A DNA stretch of 64,000 nucleotides from Tistlia sp040905785 (GCF_040905785.1 NZ_JBBDQW010000038.1:62001-126000), one strand, 5' to 3'. Counted from the stretch's first letter, positions 53,248 through 62,187 are shown. A program made the numbers and translations. The notes: a model not told the origin generated them from the sequence alone.

Positions 53248-54396
53248 TCAGCCGCCGCGTGGCACGATGTGGTGGTCCCAGCGCAGCGCCTGCAGCGCCG
53301 GGGCCTCGAGCGGGCGGCAGGTTCCGGAGGCGGCTTCCAGGAGGAAGGCGCCCCCGGCGCCGCTGCTGGCCAGGAAGAGACCCGAGCCGCTCAGGGCCGC
53401 GACGCCGCAGCCGTCGGGGATCGTCGCGCTGCAGACCGGCGCCGCCGTCTCGATGTCCCAGACCTGGACCACGCCCCCGCGCGGCGAGGAGACCGCCAGA
53501 TAGCGGCCGCCGGCGTCGAGCGCGGCGCTGCCGACGTAGTGGTCGAGCGCGCGCAGCGTCCGCTCGGGGCCCTGGAACAGGCGCGCCTCCGGCGCGTCGC
53601 CCCGGTGGGTCGCGACCAGCGGCACCAGGTCGCCGCGCGGGCCCTCGTACTGCAGGGCGAAGGCGACCAGGCCGTCGCGCCGGACCGCCAGGTGGCGGAT
53701 CGAGGCCATGTGGAGCTCGCGCGGCAGCACGACCTTGCGCAGGAGTGTGCCGTCGCGCCGGTCGAGGTAGGCCAGCGAAGGCGCCATGGTCGGAATGTTG
53801 AGCTTGATCCGGCCCAGCTCCGGGTCGGTCTGGATGCCGCCGTTGGCGACGACCAGGGTCTGGCCGTCGGGCAGCAGGCACAGGTCGTGCGGGCCGAGGC
53901 CGTGGCTCGGCAGCTCGGCGACACGGCGGAAGCCGTCGCCCCGGTCGTAGACCCCGACGACGCCGCGCTCGCCCTCGAAGTCGTTCTCGCTGGCATAGAG
54001 AAGCCGGCCGCCGGCCGAGAAGGTGCCGTGGCCGTTGAAGCGGCGCCCCTCGGCGTTGGCGACGAGCCGCGCGCCGCTGCCGTCGCGCGCGTCGAAGACG
54101 AGGGCGTAGGTGCCGGGCCGGCGCGCGAACTGGACCGCAAGATCGCCGCCCGGCGCAACGGCCAGCGCGTGCCCGCGCTGCGGCAGCGCCACCCGGTAGG
54201 CGAGCTCGCCTTCGGCCGTGAAGCCGCCGGCGTAGAAGCGGCCCTCCCGGTCGGCGCAGGCGCTGAGGTAGAGCGGCGCGGGCGCCGCCGCGGCCGGACC
54301 GCCAGCCCGAAGCAGGCCGGCCGCGCCGAGCCCGGCGGCACCGGCGCCAAGCCTGAGCAGGCGGCGCCGGTTTAAAGGATTCTGTCCTGCCGACAT
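53248..54396 (-). CDS. DUF1513 protein (periplasmic beta-propeller), Tat-exported
   Basis: A 382-residue protein with a twin-arginine-like signal (NRRRLLRLGAGAAGLGAAG). Repeated GxYLxV/DAGGRYLAVSSPRGG and GGRLLYASENDFEGERG strands indicate a WD/YVTN-like beta-propeller. DUF1513 genes regularly follow imelysin and DUF1111 genes, as here. The role is unknown; participation in periplasmic iron acquisition is inferred from the gene set. It starts 5 bp after the second imelysin gene. Confidence 0.88.
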   Translation of the reverse strand: MSAGQNPLNRRRLLRLGAGAAGLGAAGLLRAGGPAAAAPAPLYLSACADREGRFYAGGFTAEGELAYRVALPQRGHALAVAPGGDLAVQFARRPGTYALVFDARDGSGARLVANAEGRRFNGHGTFSAGGRLLYASENDFEGERGVVGVYDRGDGFRRVAELPSHGLGPHDLCLLPDGQTLVVANGGIQTDPELGRIKLNIPTMAPSLAYLDRRDGTLLRKVVLPRELHMASIRHLAVRRDGLVAFALQYEGPRGDLVPLVATHRGDAPEARLFQGPERTLRALDHYVGSAALDAGGRYLAVSSPRGGVVQVWDIETAAPVCSATIPDGCGVAALSGSGLFLASSGAGGAFLLEAASGTCRPLEAPALQALRWDHHIVPRGG

Positions 54397-54401
54397 GGCC
54401 T

Positions 54402-55565
54402 TCAGTCCCCGTCCATGGCGTTGAAGCCGACCGTCAGGCCGGTCGCGGCCGACAGCCGGCCGCGCAGGATCTGCCGCAGCGCGGTCAGCTGGGTCTGCAG
54501 CTTCTCGAGGGCCGGGCGGCGCGCGGCGTCGACCACCGCCTCCGCCAGCGGCCCCTCGATGCCGCGGGCGTTCTCGAGGGTCAGGCGGAAGGCCTTCCTG
54601 AGCAGGGGATCGAGTTCCGGATCGGCCCCGCTCGCGACGGCAAGCGCGCCCAGGCCCGGGGCGCTCCCGGCCCCGCCCTGTCCCACGCCCGCCCCCTGCC
54701 CCGCGCCCTCGCCCCCATAGAGCCCCTGCAGGGCCTCCAGGCCGAGCACGATGTTGCGCAGCGACCGGCCGGGCCGCGGCACCTCGACCATCTGCGGCCG
54801 GGCGGTCTCGGCCGAGGCCCCCAGGACCGGCTTCAGCCGCACGTCCGACAGCATCTCGAGGCCGGTGTAGAGGCTCTGGAAGAAGGCCAGGGAGGCCTCC
54901 TGCGCCGTCGCGAAGTAGGGATTGTCCGGCCCCGGCTCGGCGACGGTCCGGGCGAAGTCGATCTCGCCGCCCCGCCACTCGGCGAGGATCTCCTCGGCCA
55001 TGGCCCTCATGTTGCCGGTGAGCCGGACCAGCAGCGCGCAGCGGTAGTCCGAAGGCAGAGTCTCCGAGCCCAGCCCGAACAGCAGGACCTCGGCCGCCGG
55101 CAAGCCCTGGATCGCCGTGCTCGCATTGCGGAAGCGCTCCGCCTCGAGCGCCGCCGGGTCGGCCGCGGCGAGCAGCGCCTCGATCGCCTGCCCGACCTTG
55201 CCGCGGCCCTGGGGCCAGAAATAGAGCCGGTAGGAGCGCATGAAGAGCTCGACCGGTCCGAACTGCAGGTGCTGCACGCCCATCCAGGCGTCGAGCGCGC
55301 CGTCGTGGGCGGTGCGCAGCGGCGCCAGCCGGGCGGGGGCCGGCGCGTCGCAATAGCCTTGTGCAGCCTCATCGAGGCCGCCTAGGGCGTCGGCCAGCGC
55401 CTGGTAGCGCGGCACGACGTGCCCCGCGACCAGGGCCTCGTTGACCCGCTGGTAGTCGCTCTCGCCGAGAGGCGCCGCCGCGGGGGCGGTCGGAACGGCC
55501 GGCAGGAGGGCCGCGACCAGCAGGCCAGCGCCGGCGAGGCGGCGTGCGTTCGAGCCGAGACTCAC
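54402..55565 (-). CDS. Imelysin-like protein with altered GxHxxE motif
   Basis: A 387-residue exported helical protein (signal ARRLAGAGLLVAALLPAVPTAPA). WMGVQHLQFGPVELF and GLPAAEVLLFGLG occupy the imelysin core; where active-type imelysins have GxHAxEFLLWG, this has GLPAAE, so the histidine is lost. The GTG start at 55565 overlaps the DUF1111 stop (GTGA). A Gly/Ala/Pro-rich insert lies near 285-310. It is likely a periplasmic partner in iron uptake. Confidence 0.85.
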   Translation of the reverse strand: MSLGSNARRLAGAGLLVAALLPAVPTAPAAAPLGESDYQRVNEALVAGHVVPRYQALADALGGLDEAAQGYCDAPAPARLAPLRTAHDGALDAWMGVQHLQFGPVELFMRSYRLYFWPQGRGKVGQAIEALLAAADPAALEAERFRNASTAIQGLPAAEVLLFGLGSETLPSDYRCALLVRLTGNMRAMAEEILAEWRGGEIDFARTVAEPGPDNPYFATAQEASLAFFQSLYTGLEMLSDVRLKPVLGASAETARPQMVEVPRPGRSLRNIVLGLEALQGLYGGEGAGQGAGVGQGGAGSAPGLGALAVASGADPELDPLLRKAFRLTLENARGIEGPLAEAVVDAARRPALEKLQTQLTALRQILRGRLSAATGLTVGFNAMDGD

Positions 55566-57103
55566 AGCGACCTCAGGAAGGCTAGCAGCGCCTCGCGCTC
55601 GGCCGCCGGCAGGGCGACGACCTTCTGGCGCGCGGCCTCGGCCTCGCCGCCGTGCCACAGGATCGCCTCCAACAGGCTGCGCGCCCTGCCGTCGTGCAGG
55701 TAGTGCGCGCGGCCGCTCACGGTCTCGGTCAGGCCGATGCCCCAAAGCGGCGGCGTGCGCCATTCGCGGCCGTCGGCCAGGCCTTCGGGCCGGTGGTCGG
55801 CAAGCCCCTCGCCCATGTCGTGCAGCAGCAGGTCGGTGTAGGGCCAGATCAGCTGGAAGGACTGCTCCGGGCCGAGTGAGTCCCGGCGGGTCACGAACTT
55901 CGGACGATGGCAGCCGATGCAGCCGGCCTCGTAGAAGACCCGCTTGCCCTCCAGGACCTGCGGGTCGTCGAGGTCGCGGCGCGCCGGGACGCCGAGGTTG
56001 CGGCTGTAGAAGTCGACTTTCTCGACCATCTCCGCGGTCGCCTCGAGCGTGTCGTCCGGTCCGCTGCCGCCGTGCGGCGCCTCCAGGCAGTCGGGCTGCA
56101 GGCCGGTGCAGTCGCCGGCCGGCTGCGGATAGAGCGGCGTCGAGATGCCGATGTCGCCGCGAAAGGCGCTGGCGGTCTGCTGCGCGACGCTCGGCTGGCC
56201 GGCCTTCCAGCCGAACCGGCCGAGCTCGACGCGCCCGGTCTCGTCGCTCCAGACCCGGTTGGCCCGGCCCGAGATGCCGTCGCCGTCGGCGTCCTGCGGA
56301 TCGGCGTTGGCCAGGATGTCGGCCTTCGGGATTGCCTCGAGCAGGCCGACGCCGATCATCGGCGGCGCCAGGCGCGGCGAGGTCATCGTCTCGGGATGCA
56401 GGGGACCGTAGTTCAGGCCCTCGATCCGATAGGTCGGCTTCTGCAGCTCGACCTCGGTGCCGTCGGCCAGGGTCACCCGCAGCGGGGCGTACTCGATGAC
56501 CATGCTCCCCTCGGCAGGGATGCCCTGGACCGAGAAGTTCTGCAGCTGCCCGCCGTAGGTCGGCTCGGGAATCGCCTTGACGCGCCGGGCGGCCAGCGCC
56601 TCGCGATCCCCGTCGTCCTGGGGCGGCACGGAGAGGCGCAGGAACAGCGACACCCCCTCCTCGCCGAGCGGCGGCGGATGGCCGCGGCCGTCCTTGAGGT
56701 GGCAGCTCTGGCAGGAGCGCGAGTTGAACAGGGGGCCCAGGCCGTCCGAGGAGGCCGTCGAGCTGGGCGAGGAGACCCAGAGCTTGCGGAAGATCGCGTT
56801 GCCGACCTTGAAGTCCAGCTCGCGCTCGAAGGAGATGTTGGCCGAGGCGTGGGAGAAGCTGTTGGTGTTGAGCGTCTTCAAGACCGTCGCCGCACCGGCC
56901 GGCCTCAGCTCGAAGGGCTCCGGCTTGGAGAAGTCTTCGGTCGGCCTCGTCACCGCCTCGACCCGCGCCTGCTCCGCCGGCGTGCGTCCGGCGGCCGGGT
57001 CCGACACCGCTTGGCCGACCGCCGCCACGCCCGAGAAAGAGGCGAGGCCGAGGCCGAGCACCGCCGCGAGGGCGTTGTGACGGGCAAGGGGGCGAGACGG
57101 CAT
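55562..57103 (-). CDS. Di-heme oxidoreductase (DUF1111, putative thiol oxidoreductase)
   Basis: A 513-residue periplasmic protein with signal peptide (LAAVLGLGLASFSGVAAVG) and two c-type heme sites, CQSCH (about residue 135) and CIGCH (about 400), in a layout like MauG/di-heme peroxidases. NGRSCQSCHLKDGRG-type block and ADPQDADGDGISGRANRVW (a Ca-binding-like Asp/Gly loop) are family features. Its place between two imelysins is the conserved arrangement. It may oxidise or reduce iron or an iron ligand; this is inference. Confidence 0.9.
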   Translation of the reverse strand: MPSRPLARHNALAAVLGLGLASFSGVAAVGQAVSDPAAGRTPAEQARVEAVTRPTEDFSKPEPFELRPAGAATVLKTLNTNSFSHASANISFERELDFKVGNAIFRKLWVSSPSSTASSDGLGPLFNSRSCQSCHLKDGRGHPPPLGEEGVSLFLRLSVPPQDDGDREALAARRVKAIPEPTYGGQLQNFSVQGIPAEGSMVIEYAPLRVTLADGTEVELQKPTYRIEGLNYGPLHPETMTSPRLAPPMIGVGLLEAIPKADILANADPQDADGDGISGRANRVWSDETGRVELGRFGWKAGQPSVAQQTASAFRGDIGISTPLYPQPAGDCTGLQPDCLEAPHGGSGPDDTLEATAEMVEKVDFYSRNLGVPARRDLDDPQVLEGKRVFYEAGCIGCHRPKFVTRRDSLGPEQSFQLIWPYTDLLLHDMGEGLADHRPEGLADGREWRTPPLWGIGLTETVSGRAHYLHDGRARSLLEAILWHGGEAEAARQKVVALPAAEREALLAFLRSL

Positions 57104-57130
57104 CGAGGCTCCAAACGTGCTGAGAGAGAC

Positions 57131-57158
57131 GGCGGGAACCCGTGCGCGGGCTCCCGCC
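57131..57158 (-). repeat. Intercistronic hairpin between the first imelysin and DUF1111 genes
   Basis: GGCGGGA (57131-57137) pairs with 57152-57158, and CCCG/CGGG extend the stem inside one mismatch around TGCG. With no T tract, it probably stabilises the imelysin message or sets relative expression. Confidence 0.5.
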
Positions 57159-57165
57159 GGACCGC

Positions 57166-58461
57166 CTACTGGAAGACCGCCTCGGGATCGTCGAGGCTGT
57201 CGGAGCCCTCGAAGGCGATCGGCTGCAGGCCGAGGGCGGCCACGGCCTTCTCGATCGCCGGCGTCTGCGCCGTCAGGCCGTCGATGACCTTCTGGACGAC
57301 CGCGTTGCCCTCGGCGTTGTCGGCGCCGATCATCTGGTCGTAGGCCTCGCCGGCTTCGGCGCGCGCCTTCATCTCCGCCGCCGCGGCCTCGGTCGCCCGC
57401 AGCCGCGCGTAGAGCTCCTGGTTGACCTCGGGCGCCTGCGCGGCGAGCAGGTGCGAGACCGCCGGGCCGACGACCTTGCGGCCGTCGACGCGGGTGTAGC
57501 TGCCCGAGTAGACGTTGAGCATGCCGACAATGTCGAAGTAGTGGCTGAGATGGGTCGTGTCGGAGAAGCAGTCGTGCTCCTCCTCGGGGTCGTGCAGCAT
57601 CAGGCCGAGCTTCATCCGCTCGCCGGCCAGCTCGCCGTAGGACAGGCTGCCGAGGCCGGTCAGGATCGCCGCGATGCCGGCGTCGGGATCGCCATCGAGC
57701 AGGCCGCTGCGGGCCGCGCCGCCCTCCGTCCACTGCGCGGCCATCCAGTCGAGGTCGTCGACCAGCAGGCCGGTCGCGGTCGCCAGGTAGTCGCCGCGGC
57801 GCTCGCAGTTGCCGTTGGTGCAGTCCTCGCCCTTGGCGTAGTCGGTCCAGGAGCGCTCGCCGGCGCCGGCCTCGGTGCCGTTGAGGTCCTGGCCCCAGAG
57901 CAGGAACTCGACGGCATGGTAGCCGGTCGCGACGTTGGCCTCGATGCCGCCCAGCTCCTGGAGGTTCTCCTCGAGCAGCGCGGCCGTGATCGTGCCGGCG
58001 TCGAGCGTCTCGCCGCCGATCGTCAGGGTCGGGTTGGCGATCACGTCGGCGGCGTAGCCCGGGTTCTCGGCCGACTCGCTGCCGTAGGAGGGATCGACGT
58101 AGTCGATCAGGCCCTCGTCGAGGGGCCAGGCGTTCACCTTGCCCTCCCAGTCGTCGACGATGGCGTTGCCGAAGCGGTAGACCTCGGTCTGCATGTAGGG
58201 AACGCGGGCCTCGATCCAGGCCGCCCGCGCCCTCGCCAGCGCCTGCGCCGAGGGCTGCTCGATCAGCGCCTCGACGGCCTGCTGCAGGTCCCGCGCGGTC
58301 TGCAGCGAGTCTTCATAGGCGGCCTGGGCGATGTCGGCATAGGTCTCCAGCACCGCGCGCTTGTCGGCCGCCTGGGCCGGTGCGGCCAGGATCGACAGCG
58401 ACAGCGCCATGAGGCCGCCCGCCATGCCTGCCCTGCCCGCCCTCGGAATTGCCTGTCTCAT
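57166..58461 (-). CDS. Imelysin-family (iron-regulated, IrpA-like) protein
   Basis: A 431-residue exported protein (signal GLMALSLSILAAPAQAA) of the imelysin/IrpA family. The GxHxxE motif is intact in ATGYHAVEFLLWGQDLNG; WIEARVPYMQTEVYRFGNAIVDDWEG and SHYFDIVGMLNVYSGSY are conserved core segments. The family is iron-regulated in many bacteria, and a Fur-like dyad lies 80 bp upstream. It is the first gene of the imelysin-DUF1111-imelysin-DUF1513 operon. Confidence 0.93.
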   Translation of the reverse strand: MRQAIPRAGRAGMAGGLMALSLSILAAPAQAADKRAVLETYADIAQAAYEDSLQTARDLQQAVEALIEQPSAQALARARAAWIEARVPYMQTEVYRFGNAIVDDWEGKVNAWPLDEGLIDYVDPSYGSESAENPGYAADVIANPTLTIGGETLDAGTITAALLEENLQELGGIEANVATGYHAVEFLLWGQDLNGTEAGAGERSWTDYAKGEDCTNGNCERRGDYLATATGLLVDDLDWMAAQWTEGGAARSGLLDGDPDAGIAAILTGLGSLSYGELAGERMKLGLMLHDPEEEHDCFSDTTHLSHYFDIVGMLNVYSGSYTRVDGRKVVGPAVSHLLAAQAPEVNQELYARLRATEAAAAEMKARAEAGEAYDQMIGADNAEGNAVVQKVIDGLTAQTPAIEKAVAALGLQPIAFEGSDSLDDPEAVFQ

Positions 58462-58778
58462 CGCTCTGCTCCTTGTCCTGGCTGCGCCCGGCGCCCCTGC
58501 CGGGCCGTCGGGCGGAAAGTGCCAGGGATGTCGTGTGATTGCAACTCACTCGCATTCGCGTGACGGCATGGGCACGGCAGATCAGGCAATCTCTGCCATA
58601 CAAGTGGTACGGCGAGCCGGGCAGGATGCTGAAAAGGCAGGCGTGCGGGCAGCAGCGCTACGTAGCCGACCCGGCCACGTTCAGCCTGCTGCTGGCAGGC
58701 GAAGAGATCCCGGCGAGGCTGAGCAACCGCGGTGTCGGTGACTTCTCACTTTCTCGCCGACGCCGCCCTTGTTTCGCG
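58462..58778. other. 317-bp gap upstream of the imelysin operon
   Basis: Holds the imelysin promoter region with the Fur-like site at 58539-58555, and the end region of the PEP-CTERM genes. The rest shows no gene; plus-strand frames here continue antisense into the PEP-CTERM gene and are not credible. No clear terminator for the PEP-CTERM genes is visible. Confidence 0.5.
58539..58555 (-). promoter_or_regulatory. Fur/iron-box-like site upstream of the imelysin operon
   Basis: TTGCAACTCACTCGCAT matches the core of the exbB dyad (ATGCGAGTCTGTCGCAT) at 12 of 17 positions and keeps the TGC(A/G)A...TCGCA arms. It lies about 80 bp before the imelysin ATG. Shared regulation of the two operons by an iron regulator is inferred. 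Confidence 0.5.
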
Positions 58779-59429
58779 TCACCCGCGACGCGGGCGCCGC
58801 CTTGTCGCTGCCGCGGCGAGCGCGACACCGCCGAGAAGCATCAAAGTCAGCGCGTTCGGCTCTGGTACGGGCTGAACGCGAACCACTTCCCATGCGCCCT
58901 CGTAGGTGAAAAAATGAGACGGGAAGGCGTAACCGCGGATGTTTGCGACCTGCTGAATCCGGCCGCCGTCCACCCCCCACCAGAAGGCGATCCGGTCGAA
59001 GTAGGTGTAACCGACACCTTCGACATGAACGATTTCGCCGGTCACGAGGTCGAAGCGGATGAGTTCCTCGGTGCCGCTGGGTCCCGGCGTGACCAGACCA
59101 ATGTCGGTTTCGAAGCTCGCGGCGAAGCCGCCGCCGGAATAGCTCAGAGCCTCTCCCGGCCAGGTGACCGCGTTGCCGACACGATTCTCGTTGAACCAAT
59201 CGGGCGGCAGGTGAGCGTAGTTCAGTCCGATGGCTGCGTAGACTGGGTCGCCGATGTCCATGAAGGGCGCTTCGGAGACGTCCGGATGGACCGCCTCCTC
59301 GATGCCGGTGATCTGGCCGGTGAACCGCCAGAGGTAGCCGGTGTCAAAATCCATGACACCCGCGGAGGCGGCCGTCGGAACGCTTGCCACAATTGCCGTG
59401 AAGACTATGGCTCGAAGGAGGGACTTCAT
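58779..59429 (-). CDS. PEP-CTERM sorting-signal protein, first of the group in the window
   Basis: A 216-residue exported protein with an N-terminal signal (LLRAIVFTAIVASVPTAASA) and a C-terminal PEP-CTERM signal (VPEP at about 188, hydrophobic NALTLMLLGGVALAAAA, then RRRPRR), the target of exosortase. The mature part has YLWRFTGQITGIEE, EAPFMDIGDPVYAAIGLNYAHLPP and LIRFDLVTGEIVHVE, shared in layout with the next two genes. Its function is unknown; PEP-CTERM proteins are usually surface or biofilm components. GAGGAG precedes the ATG. Confidence 0.85.
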   Translation of the reverse strand: MKSLLRAIVFTAIVASVPTAASAGVMDFDTGYLWRFTGQITGIEEAVHPDVSEAPFMDIGDPVYAAIGLNYAHLPPDWFNENRVGNAVTWPGEALSYSGGGFAASFETDIGLVTPGPSGTEELIRFDLVTGEIVHVEGVGYTYFDRIAFWWGVDGGRIQQVANIRGYAFPSHFFTYEGAWEVVRVQPVPEPNALTLMLLGGVALAAAATRRRPRRG

Positions 59430-59440
59430 CGAGCGACTCC

Positions 59441-60136
59441 TCAATGAGGGGTGGCAGCTTGGCGCCGACGGGACAGGTAGCCTGCTCCCAGGATCCCTGC
59501 GATCAACAGCGACCACGATGTCGGTTCGGGGACGTCGAGGAACTTCACGGTCTTCCAGGTGCCGGTGAAATTGAAGCTATGGAAGGGAGCGCTGGAACCC
59601 TGATTCTCACCAGCCTTTTGGTAGATGGAGCTGTTCTCGTTCGTGATACTGATCTGCGTAAATTCTGGCTCGATGTAGGAAACATGGCTGACGAGGGAAA
59701 TTTCGGTCGGCTGCCTCGTGAACAGGTCGAATTTGACGACATTCGACTCATGGTCCCCGGTTGGAAAATCGAAGATGTAGCTGTCTGGTCTCTCAGGATC
59801 GAACCCCGCCTTGGTCTCGAATGAGGCGCGCATGAACCCGCCGTTGTACAAAACTGTAGGCAGCCAATAGATGACTTCGTTCCCGTGCCGCATCCCTGCA
59901 TAAAGCTCATGCTGTCCCATGTAGTTGACGCCGACGACGGCGTGGATGGCCTGCCCCACTTCCAAGAACGGCTCGTAGTAGACCTCGTGGTGGCTGGTTC
60001 CTTCGCCTGGCAACACCTCTGTCACATAGCCGGTGAACTCGAAGATGTAGTCAGCATCCGGATAGACGATCGTCGCCGAGGCGCTCGGCACAGCGAGAGC
60101 GCTTATCGTCATCACACAGGCGAGCAACCCTCTCAT
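59441..60136 (-). CDS. PEP-CTERM sorting-signal protein, middle copy
   Basis: A 231-residue protein with signal peptide (LLACVMTISALAVPSASA) and C-terminal VPEPTSWSLLIAGILGAGYLSRRR (VPEP about 202-205). The mature start ATIVYPDADYIFEFTGYVTEV and the block YYEPFLEVGQAIHAVVGVNYMG closely match the third copy, and the last 25 residues before and within the sorting signal are almost identical to it. It is 11 bp from the first copy. Lower GC than its surroundings. Confidence 0.87.
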   Translation of the reverse strand: MRGLLACVMTISALAVPSASATIVYPDADYIFEFTGYVTEVLPGEGTSHHEVYYEPFLEVGQAIHAVVGVNYMGQHELYAGMRHGNEVIYWLPTVLYNGGFMRASFETKAGFDPERPDSYIFDFPTGDHESNVVKFDLFTRQPTEISLVSHVSYIEPEFTQISITNENSSIYQKAGENQGSSAPFHSFNFTGTWKTVKFLDVPEPTSWSLLIAGILGAGYLSRRRQAATPH

Positions 60137-60199
60137 CGCTCTACTCCCAGCATGTTCGGAACCCTCGGTTGCCGGCCTCCGCGACCGCGCGGATCCCTC

Positions 60200-60892
60200 T
60201 TAGACGCTGCGCCGCCTGAGAGACCGCAAGAACCCAGCCGCGAGCACCCCTCCGAGCAGCAGCGACCAGGACGTCGGTTCGGGGACATCGAGGAACTTCA
60301 CGGTCTCCCAGGTGCCGGTGAATCGAAACTGGTGATCAGGCGCTGACTCGAACTGATCCCGCTCCGCGTTCTGGCTGATGCGGCCACCGTATTCCGCGAT
60401 CGAAAAGTCGCTGTAGAAATACGTGTCTGTATAGTCGGTCCAAGTCGAAAACTCCGCATGCACCAACTCGCGCGTAAAGAGGTCAAAGGCAAGACCCTGA
60501 CTTTCGGCCGGACCCATCACGTAATCGAAGCTCCAGAAATCATCCCTTCCAGGGTCAAAATTCGGGCGCGGCACGACCAGCGCTTTGAAGTACCCATCAG
60601 ACATTGGGAAGGCGTCAACCGGGTACCCCATCGTGTTGCCGTTTCTCAGATACTTGTAGACCGGGTAGTCTCCAATGTAGTTGACACCGACTGCGGCCTG
60701 CACAGGATCGCCGACCTGCAAGAACGGCCGGTAATAGATGTCGGGATTGCCAGGGTCCACGTACGGCGTCACCTCGGTCACGTGCCCCGTAAACACGAAC
60801 ACGTAGTCCCTGTCCGGATAAACTATCGTCGCCGAGGCAGTCCCTGCCGTCAGTCCCAGGGCAAGCACAAATGCCGCCAATGCCGTCCTCAT
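60200..60892 (-). CDS. PEP-CTERM sorting-signal protein, third copy
   Basis: A 230-residue protein with signal peptide (LAAFVLALGLTAGTASA), mature start ATIVYPDRDYVFVFTGHVTEV, block YYRPFLQVGDPVQAAVGVNYIG and C-terminal VPEPTSWSLLLGGVLAAGFLRSLRRR (VPEP about 203-206). ATG 60892 follows GGGGAAG. As first transcribed of the three it probably carries the group promoter in 60893-61299. No exosortase gene is in the window. Confidence 0.88.
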   Translation of the reverse strand: MRTALAAFVLALGLTAGTASATIVYPDRDYVFVFTGHVTEVTPYVDPGNPDIYYRPFLQVGDPVQAAVGVNYIGDYPVYKYLRNGNTMGYPVDAFPMSDGYFKALVVPRPNFDPGRDDFWSFDYVMGPAESQGLAFDLFTRELVHAEFSTWTDYTDTYFYSDFSIAEYGGRISQNAERDQFESAPDHQFRFTGTWETVKFLDVPEPTSWSLLLGGVLAAGFLRSLRRRSV

Positions 60893-61299
60893 GTCGTTCT
60901 TCCCCGCCTTGCATGATACCCAACCACGCAAGGTTCGCGCCAACGCGAACCGGTGCCACAGGTAGGCCGGAAATCGTGGCGGAATGGTCTGCGATACCTG
61001 ACCGGCGAGATGAAAATCGATGGCTGGCGGGCGAATGCCCGCTCCATGCGGCAGGCGGCAACACAAGTAACCGAATATCACTTGCGGCCGTACATTCTCA
61101 CCCGCCTCGAATCTATTTGAGTTGGTGAGCAACATTGCTATGTCTTGCCAAATGATTACTGCCAATACAGAAACGTTCTAACTTTTCACTTGAATGGCCG
61201 ACCGTTCCCTGATACCCCAGCCGTGGGCCACCATGGGGGAGAGCGGTCCAATCCGTCAGAGATGACCCGATCCTCAGCCATTCGTTTGCGGCAGGCCTC
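60893..61299. other. Divergent promoter region between the PEP-CTERM genes and the formyltransferase operon
   Basis: About 400 bp with lower GC near 61060-61200. Weak promoter-like elements include TTGAGT at 61117 with TATGTC 16 bp later on the plus strand. No RNA gene or ORF with a ribosome-binding site is seen. It likely drives both flanking operons. Confidence 0.4.
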
Positions 61300-62187
61300 A
61301 TGCGCATCCTGATCTGTGCGAAGAACGACCTGCCCGCCCTGGTCGCCGTGAACCAGCTGGCGGAAGCTTTGCAGGGGCACGAGGTCACGCTGTGGCTGTC
61401 GGACGTCACGCGCCCGCTGGAGCGCGAGCGCGCCGACCTGGACCTGCTGCGCTTCTTCGAGCGTGAGCTGCCGCTGGACTGGCTGCTGCCCCTGCAGGCC
61501 GCGGCGCGCGCCGGCGAGGCGGCGAGGACGCCCGACTGCTGGCAGAACTTCGCCGGGCTCGGCCGCCGTCTCGGCGCGCCGGTGCGCATCGTCCCGAGGC
61601 TGCGCCAGGTCGAGGCGGACTACCGCGCGCTGGCGCCCGACCTGGTCCTCTCGATCCGCTTCTCCCACATCTTCCCGCCGGACTTCCTCGCCGTGCCGCG
61701 CTTCGGCATCCTCAACGTCCACCCGGGCTACCTGCCGGAGTACGCCGGCCTGTTCGCGCCCTTCCACCAGCTCTCGGCCGGGCGGACGCGGATCGGCTGC
61801 ACCGTGCACTTCGTCGACGCCGGCATCGACACCGGGCCGATCCTCGAGACGACCTCCCTGGCCGCCGACCCGCAGCGCAGCCTCCAGTGGCACGTGGTCA
61901 ACGTCTACCCGACGGCGATCCCGGTGCTTCGGCGGGCGATCGCCACCCTGGCCGCGGGCGGCGCCCTGGAGGCGACGCCCCAGGACCAGAGCCGGCGCAC
62001 CTACTGGCACCTGCCCGACAGCGAGGAGATCGCCGCCTTCCAGACCCGCTTCCGGCTGATCGCGCCCGACGACTTCGCGGAGATCCTCGCCAGCTTCGGC
62101 GTCGGACTGCGGGCCGCGCGCGCCGCCGCCCTGACCACCGCCCTGGCCCGGACCGCGTCGACGCCGGTCCAAGCCGCGGCGACCTGA
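61300..62187 (+). CDS. Formyltransferase-family protein
   Basis: A 295-residue protein related to methionyl-tRNA and sugar N-formyltransferases, which use 10-formyl-tetrahydrofolate. The catalytic Asn-His-Asp set is visible: NVHPGYLPEYAGLFAPFHQL (Asn, His) and HFVDAGIDTGPILE (Asp). The N-terminus RILICAKNDLPALVAVNQLAEAL replaces the usual folate-domain start and the C-terminal tRNA-binding OB domain of Fmt is absent, so it is not the translation-initiation enzyme. The acceptor may be an amino sugar or amino acid. It leads an operon with two sensor proteins. Confidence 0.85.
   Translation: MRILICAKNDLPALVAVNQLAEALQGHEVTLWLSDVTRPLERERADLDLLRFFERELPLDWLLPLQAAARAGEAARTPDCWQNFAGLGRRLGAPVRIVPRLRQVEADYRALAPDLVLSIRFSHIFPPDFLAVPRFGILNVHPGYLPEYAGLFAPFHQLSAGRTRIGCTVHFVDAGIDTGPILETTSLAADPQRSLQWHVVNVYPTAIPVLRRAIATLAAGGALEATPQDQSRRTYWHLPDSEEIAAFQTRFRLIAPDDFAEILASFGVGLRAARAAALTTALARTASTPVQAAAT

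Noticed and set aside
58539..59447. 302-residue plus-strand frame through the imelysin gap and opposite a PEP-CTERM gene
   Set aside because: It overlaps a minus-strand gene with clear signal peptide and sorting signal and shows no domain of its own.
61300..62187. Methionyl-tRNA formyltransferase (fmt)
   Set aside because: The C-terminal tRNA-binding domain is absent, there is no def partner, and the N-terminal folate region differs; it is a related formyltransferase with another substrate.
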